DNA of 64,000 bases from Diadema setosum (GCA_033980235.1 CM067075.1:2717148-2781147), one strand, 5' to 3'; shown: positions 36,174-48,810, counted from the stretch's first letter. Numbers and translations are program-made. Notes: a model not told the origin generated them from the letters alone.

Positions 36174-36179
36174 ACCTTT

Positions 36180-37300
36180 CATGGTCAATTACATAACTTT
36201 CCAGCTGGCAAGCGATATGATTCTCCTCCTGCTGAATTGGTGTACGCCTGCTCTCCCTTGACAAGACAGCGTCTGCTTCTTCAGTGAAGGAAGCAATGGC
36301 CGAAGCTTCCAAGGAATCGAGCTCCTCAATCCAGGTCAGACCAGTATTCTAGGGGCAGTTAACTAAATTCGATCATTAAAGTCCTTTAATTGCAGTATCA
36401 TCAGAGTAGGTGAAGATTATTCAGCTGAAGGTTTTTTCTCATCTCTTTTTATTCTCTTTTTATCAAACGGAACCGTTTCTGTACTGAAAGCGCAAAAGAC
36501 TAGGGAAACTGAACACCTATTAATGTTGTATGGGATACTGACCCTGAAGAAAATAATCTTTACATTTTTGCGCAGCAACACTGTCCAGTCCTCTGACAAG
36601 AGATGGTGATGGCACCACTCAAATCTCAAGTTATGGTTGGAAGAGCGTAGCGTCTTCCTGAAAATTAAGATTGAAATATAAAGAACTGCCCTCATTTATC
36701 AGCGCACAAATATCCAAGAATAAATGGGACGGACAACTCATCCTGAGCACCTGATTCGAGACGGAAATATCCAACAGGAATTGTGATCTCACAACCCTTC
36801 AGCTTTCCAACAACTTACATGCGATCTACGCAAAGATATCCTCACAAAGGATGACATAATGTTTTCTGAATGCATTTTCTGAAAACAGTGTACAATCACA
36901 CGGATGAGCATATCATTACATTTTCGGTAGTATGCTTCTTTTTTTTTTTAATCCCTTTGATCTGAGTTAGGGGTGGGTCGTCATGGTCCGTGGTATTGAA
37001 AAGATAGAGACCTTTTCAGCTCTTTCCTGTACAGCATACCTCTCTTCCAGAGCACAACATCAGGCACTGACAGGGTGCGACATTACTTCAGACTTGCTTT
37101 GATGTGGCATGCAAAATGCCTAAGTAGTATGGGTCAGCAAACCAGAGCTCACTGACACATTAACTACTTTAATAATCGTGCTCATGTCCAGCAAGGACTG
37201 ATGAGCAACAAGGTTTATGGGGCAGCCAGCGTCAACGAGGGTATAGGCATCATCTCGTCATAACGTGGGAGCAGATCATCAGAAACCACCCTATCTGCCA
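36180..37300. other. Interior DNA, no gene recognised
   Basis: The base composition is more even than in its neighbours. No frame over 92 codons occurs and no protein motif was seen. It could hold remains of an old element. Confidence 0.4.
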
Positions 37301-37565
37301 TGGGCGTAAATCCCGGGGGGATGGGGGGATATATCCCCCCCCCCCTGAAATGGAGGAGGGGGGGGGATGTCCTGTACAATCATCCCCCCTGAATTTTGAG
37401 GGGAAAAAACGGAGGAAGAAGAAATGTGATTGTATCAATTTTGGCATATTGCATGACGTTTGTACGCCGGCCTTCAGACAGGTAACAGAGCTGAACAGTA
37501 TTCTATCTTGTAGGAAAATGTATAATTTTCTCAAGCGCTCGCTCGCTTCGCTCGCTCGCGAAGAA
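37301..37565. repeat. Family R repeat, uninterrupted copy (empty site for element M)
   Basis: It runs from atgggcgtaaatcccggggg through tgtcctgtacaatcatcccc, ttgcatgacgtttgtacgcc and acagagctgaacagtattct to the cgctcgctcgcttcgctcgc motif. It matches both sides of the insertion at 29402-31491 without the insert. Confidence 0.85.
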
Positions 37566-37839
37566 AGTAACATCGACATACACTGTATGGTATGGCTCAG
37601 GCGTTGACAACGTCAAATAGTATAGGTCTACATGTAAACATGCTATGACGCGAGTAACTGGGGACCATCTGCAAAATATGTTCGAAAACACACAAACAAA
37701 CAATAACAACAACTTTATCGCCATAATTGAATCCCCTCCATTTCCTGAATCATTCCTGAGAAACGACAGTGACTGATGACTCAGTCAGGATGGGCATACC
37801 AAGGGAAGATCAAGGACGTCGAATCTATGGGGGGCAAAG

Positions 37840-40005
37840 GGGCATTTGCCCCGCCCCAAAGGAAGTGTTTAGACAGACAAATCATTTATCCCCCAAGCAA
37901 TTCCCAAGATGAGAACAATCTCGAACTTTCTTAATGGAAAATTGTCCAAATATCGCCAGAACTATGCACCAGATCGTTGTATTGCAATCATGAACATGCA
38001 AAAGGTCCGCTATACAGTGTCACATGGGCGGACTTAACTTAATACTCAATCACACTCGTGCCATTCACTTTAATGTACAATTTAATATAAGCATTTGTGG
38101 AATATTTACAGGACTGAAATCGAGGAGTTGTGACCAACATAAGATGCAAAATCAAAATTCTGAGTGAGATAAATTAAATTACAATACTCTTATATTCGAC
38201 AACCATGTAAACGGGACCCTGCCTTGGGACCCTGCCTTGGTCCGGTTCCACTTGTAATTTTGGCTTGACACTTGTTCAGAATACTTATAACAGCTTCACT
38301 GTCAATTCGTTGTCCCTGACAATACCACTATCTGCTATCAAGCGCAACACTATTTGGTTCACACCACCGTAGTGCTGATCCTGAGATGACCAGCCTGCAC
38401 GCACGACGGTTTACCGCGATTAGAACACTTGCCTTCAATTACACTGCTTCCGTTTACATCCGGGTTCTGTGCTAACCCGCAATTATCATGAAGTGTATAA
38501 ATACCAGTCTTCGAATTATGTGCACATTATTTTCATCTTTTTACCAATTTAACATGACCTTCATCTCTCTACTTCAGCGACACTTCCACGTCATAACCAA
38601 TCATATCTACAGGGTGTCGTGCACCCGCCAGGTTCATCGCTCACCTGCGTTGTCCATAGAGTCACCTTAATTGTCAAGCTATTCGCTTCCAGAACATAAC
38701 TGATTCGTGGGTGGAGCGTCCTTGTATGCGAGGTTGCTATTTTAGCTCCAAAGTGTCGCGAGGACCCGCGTTCCGTATTCACTGGCGTCCAAGTTTTTCC
38801 CTAGCGAGGGGCGGACACAGTCACTCGGCTGGGAATGCGTCTGCCTGGGAGTGAACTTGACCTCGGCCCTGACGGCATCTACAAAAATTATTTAAATGCA
38901 ACATATACCAATGGGGTGTGTTCTAACCACACACACACAAAGATTATCAGCTTAAAATCCTGACATCACAGTGAAAATTTGAGAACTGCATACAAAATTC
39001 ACATAATGACATGTTTCAGACATTGGGAATATAACAGTGCATAGCTTATCAAACATCACCGCATCGTTTTCAAAAACTGTACACCATTATAATATACTTT
39101 ATCACTTATTCACGGGGTTCTCCGGGGCTATATGTGGTGCCCTGAAACACATTCACATCCTTACACGCGACAAAGCAGAAATCAAATCGCAATTTAACTT
39201 ACCAATGACCGGTGTGATATAACCAAAATGCCTCTTCTTCTTGTCTACTGGAGGGCTGCAAAGGCTGTTGGAATACGCCTTCTGGCAGCAAACAAAACAA
39301 AATCTGAACTCTAACAATGTCTAATCAGCCAGTATACAGGCTGACGGTAAGGTGGACGGACGGCTCCTGGCCGCAAACGAAATTGGGCTTAGACACAAAA
39401 TTATCTTGCCAACTGGCGCCTGGGTGTGGCAGGTTGGTTTCCTGCCATCACGGAGCTAACTCAATGTTCTCTCGGTGAAATCAAAATGGTGTCTGCCCCG
39501 AAAGGATCCAACTCTTCTGTTAAATTGCTACTCGACTACGATACTCCTTTTCGAGGCATTTGGAATATTTGGTACAACTAAAAGGACTTGAACGAAAACA
39601 CCTATACAGCACTCTCCCGGAACTGGAGCTATTTCCTGTCTTTTCTTTCTACATTAATTGACATGCAAAAATAAATGAACTCCTCTCGCGACTTGTAAAA
39701 CATTTACACCTGTCCTATCACTTTCTCTCTCTCACTCTCGCTTTCTCTCTCGCTCCCTCACTCGCACTCTTTGTCTCGTCATCCCTACGCGTAAACATGT
39801 TTGTCTAGTTGAATGACCGATAGGTGATGTACATGAAACAACCTGGAAAAGCATTTTCAATGTGACATACAGGATAAGGGAAAAACTTTGTACACTTTTG
39901 ACATAGGCGTATATTCCCTGTGTGCAGCAGATCTTTCACTTAACAAAAGCAACCTAATATGTATAGAGGCGTCGATGGGGGGGGGGGGGATGGTTCTCAA
40001 ATAAA
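37840..40005. other. Mostly unrecognised interior DNA
   Basis: A family R fragment lies near 37840-38010. A pyrimidine-rich (CT)n tract lies at about 39720-39775. No coding sequence is supported. Confidence 0.4.
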
Positions 40006-42160
40006 AGTGGGACAAACAAAAGCGAAAAATATAGCTACAAACGGCAGTTTTTGGAGTGTAAAATGCTAAAATTTTAAAGCTCGCTCGCTCGCATTTAACC
40101 GCTATGTCATTCTCCTGATGTTGCTGCCAGTGATTGAAAGCAGGTGCACCCGGTGCGCCCCCCTTAATTTCCAAAGCGAAAATATAGCTACAAACGACAA
40201 TTTTAGGACTGGAAAATGTCAAAATTTTCAAGCTCACTCGCTTCGCTGCTAGCATTTAATCAGTATGCCATTCTTCTGATGTTGCTGCCAATAATTGCCG
40301 GCACTTGCCGGCAATTACTGGCAACTTAATTTCCAAAGCGAAAAAATACAGCCACAAACGGCAGTCTTTGGACTGTAAAATGTCAAAATTTTCAAGCTCG
40401 CTGGCTCCGCTCGATCGCATTCAACCGCTATGCCATTCTCCTGATGTTGTTGCCAGTAATTGCCGGCAGGTGTGCCCCCTAAATTTCCAAAGCGAAAAAA
40501 GTAGAGCTACAAACGACAGTTTTTAGACTGTAAAATGTCAAAATTGTGCGACTCGCTCGCTCCGCTCGCTCGCATTTAATCGCTATGCCATTCTCCTGAT
40601 GTTGCTGCCAGTGATTGTGAGCAGGTGCGCCCCCCTTAATTTTCAAAGCGAAAAATATAGCTACAAACAGCAGTTTGGGGATTGTAAAATGTCAAATTTT
40701 TGAAGCTCGCTCGCTTCGCTCGCTCGCATTTAATTATTATTCCATTCTCCTGATGTTGCTGCCAGTAATTGCCAGCAGTTTTCGCCCGGTGCGCCCCTTA
40801 ATTTCCAAAGCGAAAAATATAGCTACAAACGACAGTTTTTGGACTGTCAAATGTCAAAATTTTGAAGCTCGCTCGCTTCGCTCGCTCGCATTTAATCATT
40901 ATGCCATTCTCCTGATGTTGCTGCCAGTAATTGCCAACAGTTTTTGCCCGGTGCGCCCCCTTAATTTCCAAAGCGAAAAAATACAGCCATAAACGACAGT
41001 TTTTGGGACTGGAAAATGTCAAAATTTTGAAGCTCGCTCGCTTCGCTCGCTCGCATTTAATCATTATGCCACTCTCCTGATGTTGCTGCCAGTAATTGCC
41101 GGCAGTTGCGCCCGGTGTGCCCCCTTAATTTCCAAAGCGAAAAAATACAGCCACAAACGGCAGTCTTTGGACTGTAAAATGTCAAAATTTTCAAGTTCGC
41201 TCGCTCCGCTCGCTCGCATTTAACCGCTATGCCATTCTCCTGATGTTGCTGCCAGTAATTGCCGGCAGTTGCACTCGGTGTGCCCCCTAAATTTCCAAAG
41301 CGAAAAAGTAGAGCTACAAACGGCAGTTTTTAGACTGTAAAATGTCACAATTTTCAAGCTCGCTCGCTCCGCTCGTTCGCATTTAATCGCTATGCCATTC
41401 TCCTGATGTTGCTGCCAGTGATTGTGAGCAGGTGCGCCCCCCTTAATTTCCAAAGCGAAAAATAAAGCTACAAACGGCAGTTTGGGGATTGTAAAATGTC
41501 AAATTTTTGAAGCTCGCTCGCTTCGCTCGCTCGCATTTAATTATTATTCCATTCTCCTGATGTTGCTGCCCGAGTAATTGCCAGCAGTTTTCGCCCGGTG
41601 CGCCCCCTTAATTTCCAAAGCGAAAAATATAGCTACAAACGGCAGTTTTTGGACTGTCAAATGTCAAAATTTTGAAGCTCTCTCGCTTCGCTCGCTCGCA
41701 TTTAATCATTATGCCATTCTCCTGATGTTGCTGCCAGTAATTGCCAACAGTTTTTGCCCGGTGCGCCCCCTTAATTTCCAAAGCGAAAAAATACAGCCAC
41801 AAACGGCAGTCTTTGGACTGGAAAATGTCAAAATTTTCAAGCTCGCTCTCATTTTACTGCTAAGCCATTCTCCTGATGTTGCTGCCAGTAATTGCCAGCA
41901 GTTGCGCCTGATGCGCCCCCCCCCCTAATTTCCAAAGCGAAAAAGTATAGCTACAAACGGCAGTTTTTAAACTGTAAAATGTTAAAATTTTCATGCTCGC
42001 TCGTTCCGCTCGCTCGCATTTAATCGCTATGCCATTCTCCTGATGTTGCTGCCAGTGATTGACAGCAGTTGCGCTTGGTGTGCCCCCCTTAATTTCCAAA
42101 GCGAAGAATATAGCTACAAACGGCAGTTTTGGGACTGAAAAATGTCAAAATTTTCAACGC
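40006..42160. repeat. Satellite array, about 14 units of about 160 bp with higher-order period
   Basis: Each unit has ttaatttccaaagcgaaaaa, ggactgtaaaatgtcaaaat, gctcgctcgcttcgctcgct and ccattctcctgatgttgctg. Unit starts are near 40164, 40328, 40483, 40632, 40800, 40961, 41126, 41290, 41442, 41610, 41772, 41926 and 42090. Variant forms recur at a fixed distance: ttgtgagcaggtgcgccccc at 40616 and 41423, and gactgtcaaatgtcaaaatt near 40845 and 41652. That is about 806 bp, or five units. Confidence 0.9.
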
Positions 42161-42664
42161 AAAGAGATTTCACCGTAGGAGGGGGAAACCCCCCTATCAT
42201 ACCCTCCTCCCTCGCTTGATTCGTTCCCTCACATAACCGCTCCTCCTAAGATCAAATCCTGTCTACGCCGATGATAGGCCCCATTATTTAGTAGGCCTTC
42301 ACAGCGATGTCGCACAGCAAGAGCTGAAATACATGTACCACGATTTTGTCATTCAATAATATATTGTGAATATTTCATTTTCTTATTGTGTTTTTTTAAA
42401 GAAAAGAAAACAAAATTTTCACCACAGGTGAGCACCAGATCGCTGAATTTCAGGTCTGAAAATGCAAAATCTTCCTCGTGTGGGAGAGGGATACCCCCCA
42501 CCCCCCCCCCCCCCCCCCCCCCCCCCGTACACACCCTTCCCCCGTTCGGTCGTTCCGCTCCCTCTCACAGATATTTAAAAAAAAAAAAATGTTTTCATAC
42601 TTTTAAGGTCTGATTTTCCGCCGAAAGTCGTCTGACAAGCAAAAAAAAAAAAAGCAACAAGAAC
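42161..42664. repeat. Family R fragments with long C-run
   Basis: It holds caccagatcgctgaatttca and a C-run near 42495-42526. The block ggtctgattttccgccgaaa matches 47682. Confidence 0.6.
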
Positions 42665-42677
42665 AAAAAGTCTTTAT

Positions 42678-43012
42678 TGCAACTGATTGACAAATTGCCC
42701 CACATCGACATAAATAAGCACTGAATTGATCAGTGTTTTAGTAGTAGCCATGATAAAAAATCATGGGCGTACATACACGAGCAGGATTCGAACCTACGAC
42801 CTCCTGATCACCGTACAGGCGTCATCTCCACTAGACCACCGAGCTTTCGCCCCACAGCAAGTGTTGGTTCTAATCCTTATAGCATGCAGCGGGTACTGCT
42901 TTGTTATTCAAATTCATTAAATTCTTCCGTCGAGACATTCTTACTTCGATGTGGGGCAATTTGTCAATCAGTTGCAATGAAAACATCTCGACGGAAGAAT
43001 TTCATGAATTTG
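42678..43012 (-). mobile_element. tRNA-derived SINE with inverted 5' end and 13-bp duplication
   Basis: The direct repeat AAAAAGTCTTTAT is at 42665-42677 and 43013-43025. The minus strand has a tRNA-like head (GGTGGTCTAGTGG A-box; GTAGGTTCGAATCCTGC B-box) at about 42776-42846. The 3' tail text gcaactgattgacaaattgc (42679) recurs inverted near 42957-42976, and ttcttccgtcgaga faces tctcgacggaagaa. The host repeat without this insert is seen at about 47745-47770. Confidence 0.8.
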
Positions 43013-43025
43013 AAAAAGTCTTTAT

Positions 43026-43129
43026 GTTGTTGCTGCCACTTTTCTATGCAAAAGAGTGGGGCATCCGATCCCTGTAAAGTGTGTGTGTGTGTGGGGGGGG
43101 GGGGGGCACAAAGCTTCTCCCCCCCCCCC

Positions 43130-43161
<32 letters not shown>

Positions 43162-43250
43162 TGCGCCGGTCCGGTTATGGGCTTGTAATCGTGGTGACCA
43201 TCCCCCCCCCCCCACCCCTCAGTATGGATTTACGCCGTTGCTATCTGCTC
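43026..43250. repeat. Dispersed repeat, related to 47760-48015
   Basis: Both loci have gcaaaagagtgggg, a gtgtgtg-G-run, a C-run and ggctgcgccggtccggttat. Coding potential here is an artefact of homopolymer runs. Confidence 0.7.
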
Positions 43251-43511
43251 AAGCGGCGCTGTATCAACATTTTGAAGATGAGTGCTGCTGCAAGTGAGTT
43301 TCTACTGGAATCATGACAGCATGGGTCATGATGTGATCCCTGACTTCAGGGAGTGGAGCTGGAGGAAAAATGGCACAGGTACATGGCAATTACTAGTACT
43401 ATCAGCCACTCTCCGCAATGCTTCAGAACCAAATTTCATTCTTCTGCACCACAACTGTTTCAAGGTATGCATTGGGAGGTGTAAAACATGAAAATGGAAA
43501 AAAAAGATAAT

Positions 43512-43584
43512 GAAATGAATGAATGAATGAATGAATGAATGAATGAATGAATGAATGAATGAATGAATGAATGAATGAATGAAC
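43512..43584. repeat. (GAAT)n microsatellite
   Basis: About 18 near-perfect GAAT tetranucleotide units. Confidence 0.95.
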
Positions 43585-43639
43585 GAAGGTGAAAATACAC
43601 AATGTAGAGCAGTTGTCAGACGAGCCATGGTCAGTAGTT

Positions 43640-44480
43640 TGATATTGCTGCAAACTTAGAGTGGGGGTGGGGGAGGGGATTGAGGGCCTATCTGACGGGA
43701 GGAGACATTGTCGCAATGCCAGCGTCTCGAAGAAATTATTTCCAGGGCGACGTCCAAGACGTCTTCAAACAAAGGGACAACTTATTTGCTTGGAAGTCAC
43801 GGGGATGTTGGCACGGCTTTTGCAGTCGCAGGGACTTATCAGAGACGTCTTTTCTCAGCGACTTCCCCCATTCGTCGCCATTATGTTATTATGTTATTAC
43901 GGTCTCCACAAGATGGGGGGACATCTCGAAGCTGTTGCAGACAAATTTAGTCCCCACGATATGGCCACAGTGATGGAGACTTCACATAGACGTCTCGGAG
44001 AACTGGAAGACGGAAATAATTTCTGCAAAAATCAAAAATGTTCGATTCTCCTGTGAATCCCGGAGATTGGGCTCGTCTCCAGATGCGTCGTATATAGAGA
44101 TGTTGAGGAGAGTAGAGTTGCAACCTATAGTCTTCAGACCAACGAGATACCATTTTATAAAGTCTTGTGATATCATACCAATTTGCGTCCAAGCACTTTG
44201 GATAGAATCTTAATAGACCCTAGAAGGTGTCATGAAAGTTGTATTATAGCATATCTAATCTGTACCCTGTTAATGGTGTCACTGTGGCACCTGTGAAATA
44301 TGCTTGTTCCCTGTAAAATGGCGTTACCAGGACCGTCATGTTCTCTGAACGGCATATTTAGCTGTGGAGGCACATTTCCTATATGGACGTTAGAGTCGAA
44401 CTTTCTTACACAAGTTCGAAAACAGCAAATTGATGCCAACCTGATGTTCTTAGAAGTATTATGATATCACACAGAAATCA
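43640..44480. other. Unrecognised segment with gtcgc/gacgtc-rich sequence
   Basis: An open frame of 131 codons (43661-44056, plus) overlaps shorter frames in the other two phases and on the minus strand. It shows no domain, and the DNA looks transposon-derived. I do not call a gene. Confidence 0.35.
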
Positions 44481-44649
44481 TCTTTTAAGGAAAACAATCT
44501 GTCTGACATAAGTTTACCTTAGATATTTCTTTTATTGTACCAGACAACAGTGAGTCTATTCTCTTTCTCTTTTTTATATCTATTCCTATGCATTCATACC
44601 GGCATATGCACCCAATCAATCGCAATATCAAACCATTGTTTTATTATTG

Positions 44650-44988
44650 CATTTCCATCATGAAGTACAGTATGCTTGTGTCCACGATGGCGTGTGTTGT
44701 ACCATAGTCTCATTTCCCCCTTTTTGTTCTTTTTCTTACTTTTTTTTTCCTTTTTCTTTTTTTTTCCTTCCTAAGTTAATTTCATGTCAGTTGACATTGG
44801 TTTCTTTGATTTTGTGTACGTATTTTTTGAGGGTCCCATACCCTACAAGCTTTGCTTTTTAGTGGGACCCTCCATTTCCATTCCAATCTTAATATTAGGT
44901 ATATATACCTTAGAAAGGAAATTCTGTTGTTACTTGTGACCACTTGTACGTTTTCTTTGAAATTGTTACAAACATGTTCTGTAAATGT

Positions 44989-45047
<59 letters not shown>

Positions 45048-45107
45048 CTGTTTATTCAATGGAAATGGAAATAAAATTGAATTTAATTTAATTTAATTGA
45101 ATAAAAA
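44650..45107 (+). mobile_element. 3' end of a CR1-like LINE
   Basis: It contains gagggtcccataccctacaa, cattccaatcttaatattag and a long (AT)n run (44996-45045). It then has ttcaatggaaatggaaataa and an aatttaattta tail, the usual form of a CR1-type 3' UTR end. No coding part was recognised. Confidence 0.6.
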
Positions 45108-45889
45108 CTCTCTTAAACACGACAGATTTTTTCTTTTTTCATCCAGATTAGGAGTGATCTTCATAATTATTATTCCACTGAATTTTAATCTGAATTATGA
45201 ATATCTCCTGTGATTGAGGATCCCTGAACTGCAACAGAGAAATGAAAACACTTCTCTTTTTAGTGGCAACGTCAAGGACGCTGGTAATATAGAGAGCAGC
45301 CCCCCCCCCCTTATTGCTAAACTATTAATATATTAGGTAGCAATAGGATCCTATTTCTTATATATGTATGTTTTCATTGCATTCCTTGCAGATGAATATG
45401 AAAATAATAATCCAATAATCAAATCTTGAAAACTTTTTGAAAGGGCATTACCCATAATTCAAACTAGCTCTTTTGGCTGTCATTAAAGCAAATGCAAATA
45501 TATTGAATTCCGCAAATATGACCAGTCGGTGAGGACATTTCCTCTTAGCGCCTGTAATGCAAAAAAGATTAATGGAATGACTGTGACATGAACTATGATA
45601 TTTCATAGCTTTGGACAGACCCTCACTAAAAAGCTTGTGTAGCCATATTATAACAGGCCATAATTGAAATGATGCAGAAAAAAAAAAATCACCGTAAGTA
45701 ATCATTAAAAATGAAATTGAAGGGTTACTATGAAAGTCTTCAAATTTAATTGTGAAATAAGGATCTGAGTAAGATCCCTTAAACCTAATTACTCTCAGAA
45801 AGGGATCTTATTATAATTCATGAGTGTATACGTAGTGATTGAAATCTTAACACGAAAGCAGATACATTGATGTTACTCGTGAGAAAGCC

Positions 45890-46560
45890 CACCTCTCCCT
45901 CTCTCACAGCCCTCAACAACTGCAATTCTATTAGCAGGGCTGGCATTCCTCCTATATTGACTATAGGCAAGCCATTTTCTGAATTACCTATGGTTTGACC
46001 CCAAATGACCTTTAGGGAGACGTGGTAAGGAAAAGTTGACATCAGACCATAAAAATAACTTCAGAATCTAATTCCTTGACCTATAAAACCTCTAGAGCTG
46101 ACTTTTCAAATTATTGTAACACTTTAAAGGCTTTTAATTGTTATACTGACCTTTAAACGTAGGTGGCAGCCATATTGGATTTTGCAAATATGTCGCCCTG
46201 GAGGGCGCCTTTCACAAGAAATACGCCTTCTTTTTTTTTCAGCCGTCGACAACTGCAATTCTATTACTAAGGCTGGCATTCCTGGAATACTGACAACGGG
46301 CAAGCCATTTTTTTTAATAAACTGTTATGAATACAATGGCTTGACCCCTATATGACCTTAAGGTGACCTTATAAGGAAAAATTTACTTCAGACCATGAAA
46401 ACAACTTCAGATTCGAATTGATTGACCCAGAAAACCTCTTAACCTGACTTTTCAAATGATTGTAACCCTTCTATGTTTTTAAATGCAAGTGACCTTTAAA
46501 CCTATATGGCGGCCATATTGGATTTTGCCAATATGGCCGCCCCAGAGGGCGCCCTTCTTG
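45890..46560. repeat. Two tandem units of about 330 bp
   Basis: The unit starts caacaactgcaattctatta then gggctggcattcct, and ends cagccatattggattttgca and gagggcgcc. The first copy is about 45895-46210 and the second about 46245-46550, with moderate divergence. Confidence 0.75.
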
Positions 46561-46639
46561 GCGCCCATCAAAAATCGAAATAGTATGGTTTGGGCTACAT
46601 GTGTGCCAAATTTTGGTGCTTTTGGAAAAATTTGAACCA

Positions 46640-47400
46640 AAAATCCCTTGCGCCCCCCACTAATCGTGGGACGCACAAGAACATGCATCATGTTATTGCA
46701 CAATGCTCTCACCATGGCAGGGGAACCCCCCCCCCCCTCCCGCTCGCTCCGCTCGTTTGAGCTCGGTCGCGTTCATGATATTCGGTGTAATAATTAATAC
46801 AAGATGTCCATTTAAATGATACCATTTTATTGCCAAAATGTTTGATAGTAATCAACATCAAAATGTATTACTACCTTAAACAAGTGGGACTGTTTCAATT
46901 CGACAAAACGTGCAAAAACATGCATGAAATTGCACCATGTACAACATCAAAATGAAAGGTTCGCGCCATGGTATGGGGAATCCCCCCTCCCGCACCATCC
47001 TCCCCCCCCCCCCCCCCACCCCCTCGCTTGCTCCGCTCGCTCGGGTTCGGTCGCATCTAACCCCCCACCCTCCCGCCAGGATCAAATCCTGGCTTCACCG
47101 GTTATAGGCCCAACTATTTAGTAGGCCTACACAGTGATGTCGCACAGGCGGAGCAAGAGCTGAGATACCACGGTTAAGTCATTCAATGATCTATGGATAT
47201 TTCTTTATCGTATTTGTTTTTTGATAGGAAAAATACAAAATTTCACCAAAAGTTTGCACCAGATTGCCGAATTTCAAGTCTGAAAATGCAAAATTTTCCT
47301 CGTGTCGGAGGGGGGTATCCCCCTCCAAAACACTCCCCCCGCTCCGTTGCTCGGCTCCCTTGGACAGATATTTCAACTCCAAGCTGCTGCCTCACCCAGC
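46640..47400. repeat. Family R fragments with gctcgctccgctcg motif
   Basis: The phrases acatgcatgaaattgcacca, caccagattgccgaatttca, C-runs at 46726 and 47001, and gctcgctccgctcg place this with the dispersed repeats near 32300, 33170 and 37500. Confidence 0.65.
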
Positions 47401-47659
47401 ATCATTAAAATGGAACGATGCCCCTGGAGATGATGGCTTTATCGACTTAAATCAAGAAAATTGAAAAATACAATAGCTACGTGAAAATATCTACTGCATT
47501 ATTACATACAAAGAAATGGAGATCCATCTTACCATTCTATTGATTTTATTTTGGCATTATTCAGGGCGAAGCTACGTTTTTGAAAAGGGGGGGGGGGTGT
47601 CAAAATCGCCTGTCAGTCAAGAAGAAATAGAATCAAAAGACAAATAGAAAAAGCAACAA

Positions 47660-48020
47660 AATAGTCTTACTACTTTTAAGGTCTGATTTTCCGCCGAAAG
47701 TCGGCTGACAAGCAATAAAAAAGCAAACATACTGCATGAACAAAAAGTCGTCACACTTTTGCTGCCACGTAATTCCCTCCAACTTTATATTTCATGCAAA
47801 AGAGTGGGGGATGCAAACATTTGTTCCCTTTAAAGTGTGCGTGTGTGTGGGGGGGGGGGGGCATGCAGCCCCCACCAAGCTTCTCTCCCCCCCCCCCCCC
47901 CCCCCCATCCCCCACAAGGCTGCGCCGGTCCGGTTATGGCCTTGTCAATTGTATTCGTGGTGATGATGACTATCGCCGACCATCCTCCCCACTCCTCAGT
48001 ACGGATTTACGTCGTTGGTA
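47660..48020. repeat. Dispersed repeat, empty copy for the SINE at 42678
   Basis: It matches 42600-43240 with the SINE absent: gaacaaaaagtcgtcacact then tttgctgccac. Confidence 0.7.
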
Positions 48021-48049
48021 TAAATCCATGTGTTTCAGAAAAAAAAAAA

Positions 48050-48810
48050 AACTATGCAGTTTATGCTTACCCCACAAGACAAAGAGACTAATTTCACCTT
48101 CCACGTACTCGCACACTCCTTAGTCAAAAACACTGTATTGTTTTTACCGGACCCAAATTCTGGAATGATCTTCCCGCAGACTTAATCAAAATGTTCTAAT
48201 ATGTTTACATTTAAACAAAAATTAAAATCAATGTTACTTAATGAATATAACTTGCCTGATTAGAATTTTTTTAATATGCTATCTGCAGTATCCTCATTCA
48301 ATGTATGACGCATCAACCTGCAGTGTATGATCGATTTACCTCTGGTTTATTATCCCATTATATAATCCCTACATCAGTTTTTACATTTTGAAGTCGTTAT
48401 GGACTTGATTCTAGCAGTGCTCGTATACTTGTGTATCTATATGCTATGTTTTCACTGAGTTCTTATTCTGTGGTTTCTTGTTTTTCCTTTTTCTTTTTCT
48501 CCTCTTTTATTTCTTCTTCCCTTTGTACCTTGATATAAATATTTTAGATTCCTATAGTTTCGTCATTATTACTGTGTGTCCTATCTCCATTGATTGCATA
48601 GCAAATTTACATTGGTAATTTTTTCCTGTATGGAACCTGCGCTTTACATACAAACGTTGCTTTTGCGGTTCCATCATATTTCACACGTTATAGACAATTG
48701 TCTTATGTACATGCTGACACAGTTTCTATTCATGACCCGACTTATATCATATCATATCTTTTTGTGATGTATCTTGATGTCAAGTGAAATATGAAAATAA
48801 ACGTGCTGGA
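48050..48810 (+). pseudogene. C-terminus and 3' UTR of a CR1/jockey-type LINE
   Basis: Translated pieces YPTRQRD, FHLPRTRTLLSQKHCIVF and TGPKFWNDLPADLIKMF match the usual end of these reverse transcriptases. After a +1 shift, FTFKQKLKSMLLNEYNLPD and a stop follow. A 3' UTR of about 550 bp ends near gaaatatgaaaataaa. It has the same strand and class as the fragment at 27541-29232, which lacks exactly this part. Confidence 0.75.

Noticed and set aside
40006..42160. Repeated open frames coding for a peptide with CERAKRASFKILTF and WQQHQENG
   Set aside because: The unit length of about 160 bp is not a multiple of three and the frame breaks in each unit. The peptides are a by-product of the satellite.
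43661..44056. 131-codon open frame on the plus strand
   Set aside because: Overlapping frames of similar length occur in the other phases and on the other strand, no domain is visible, and the DNA looks repeat-derived.
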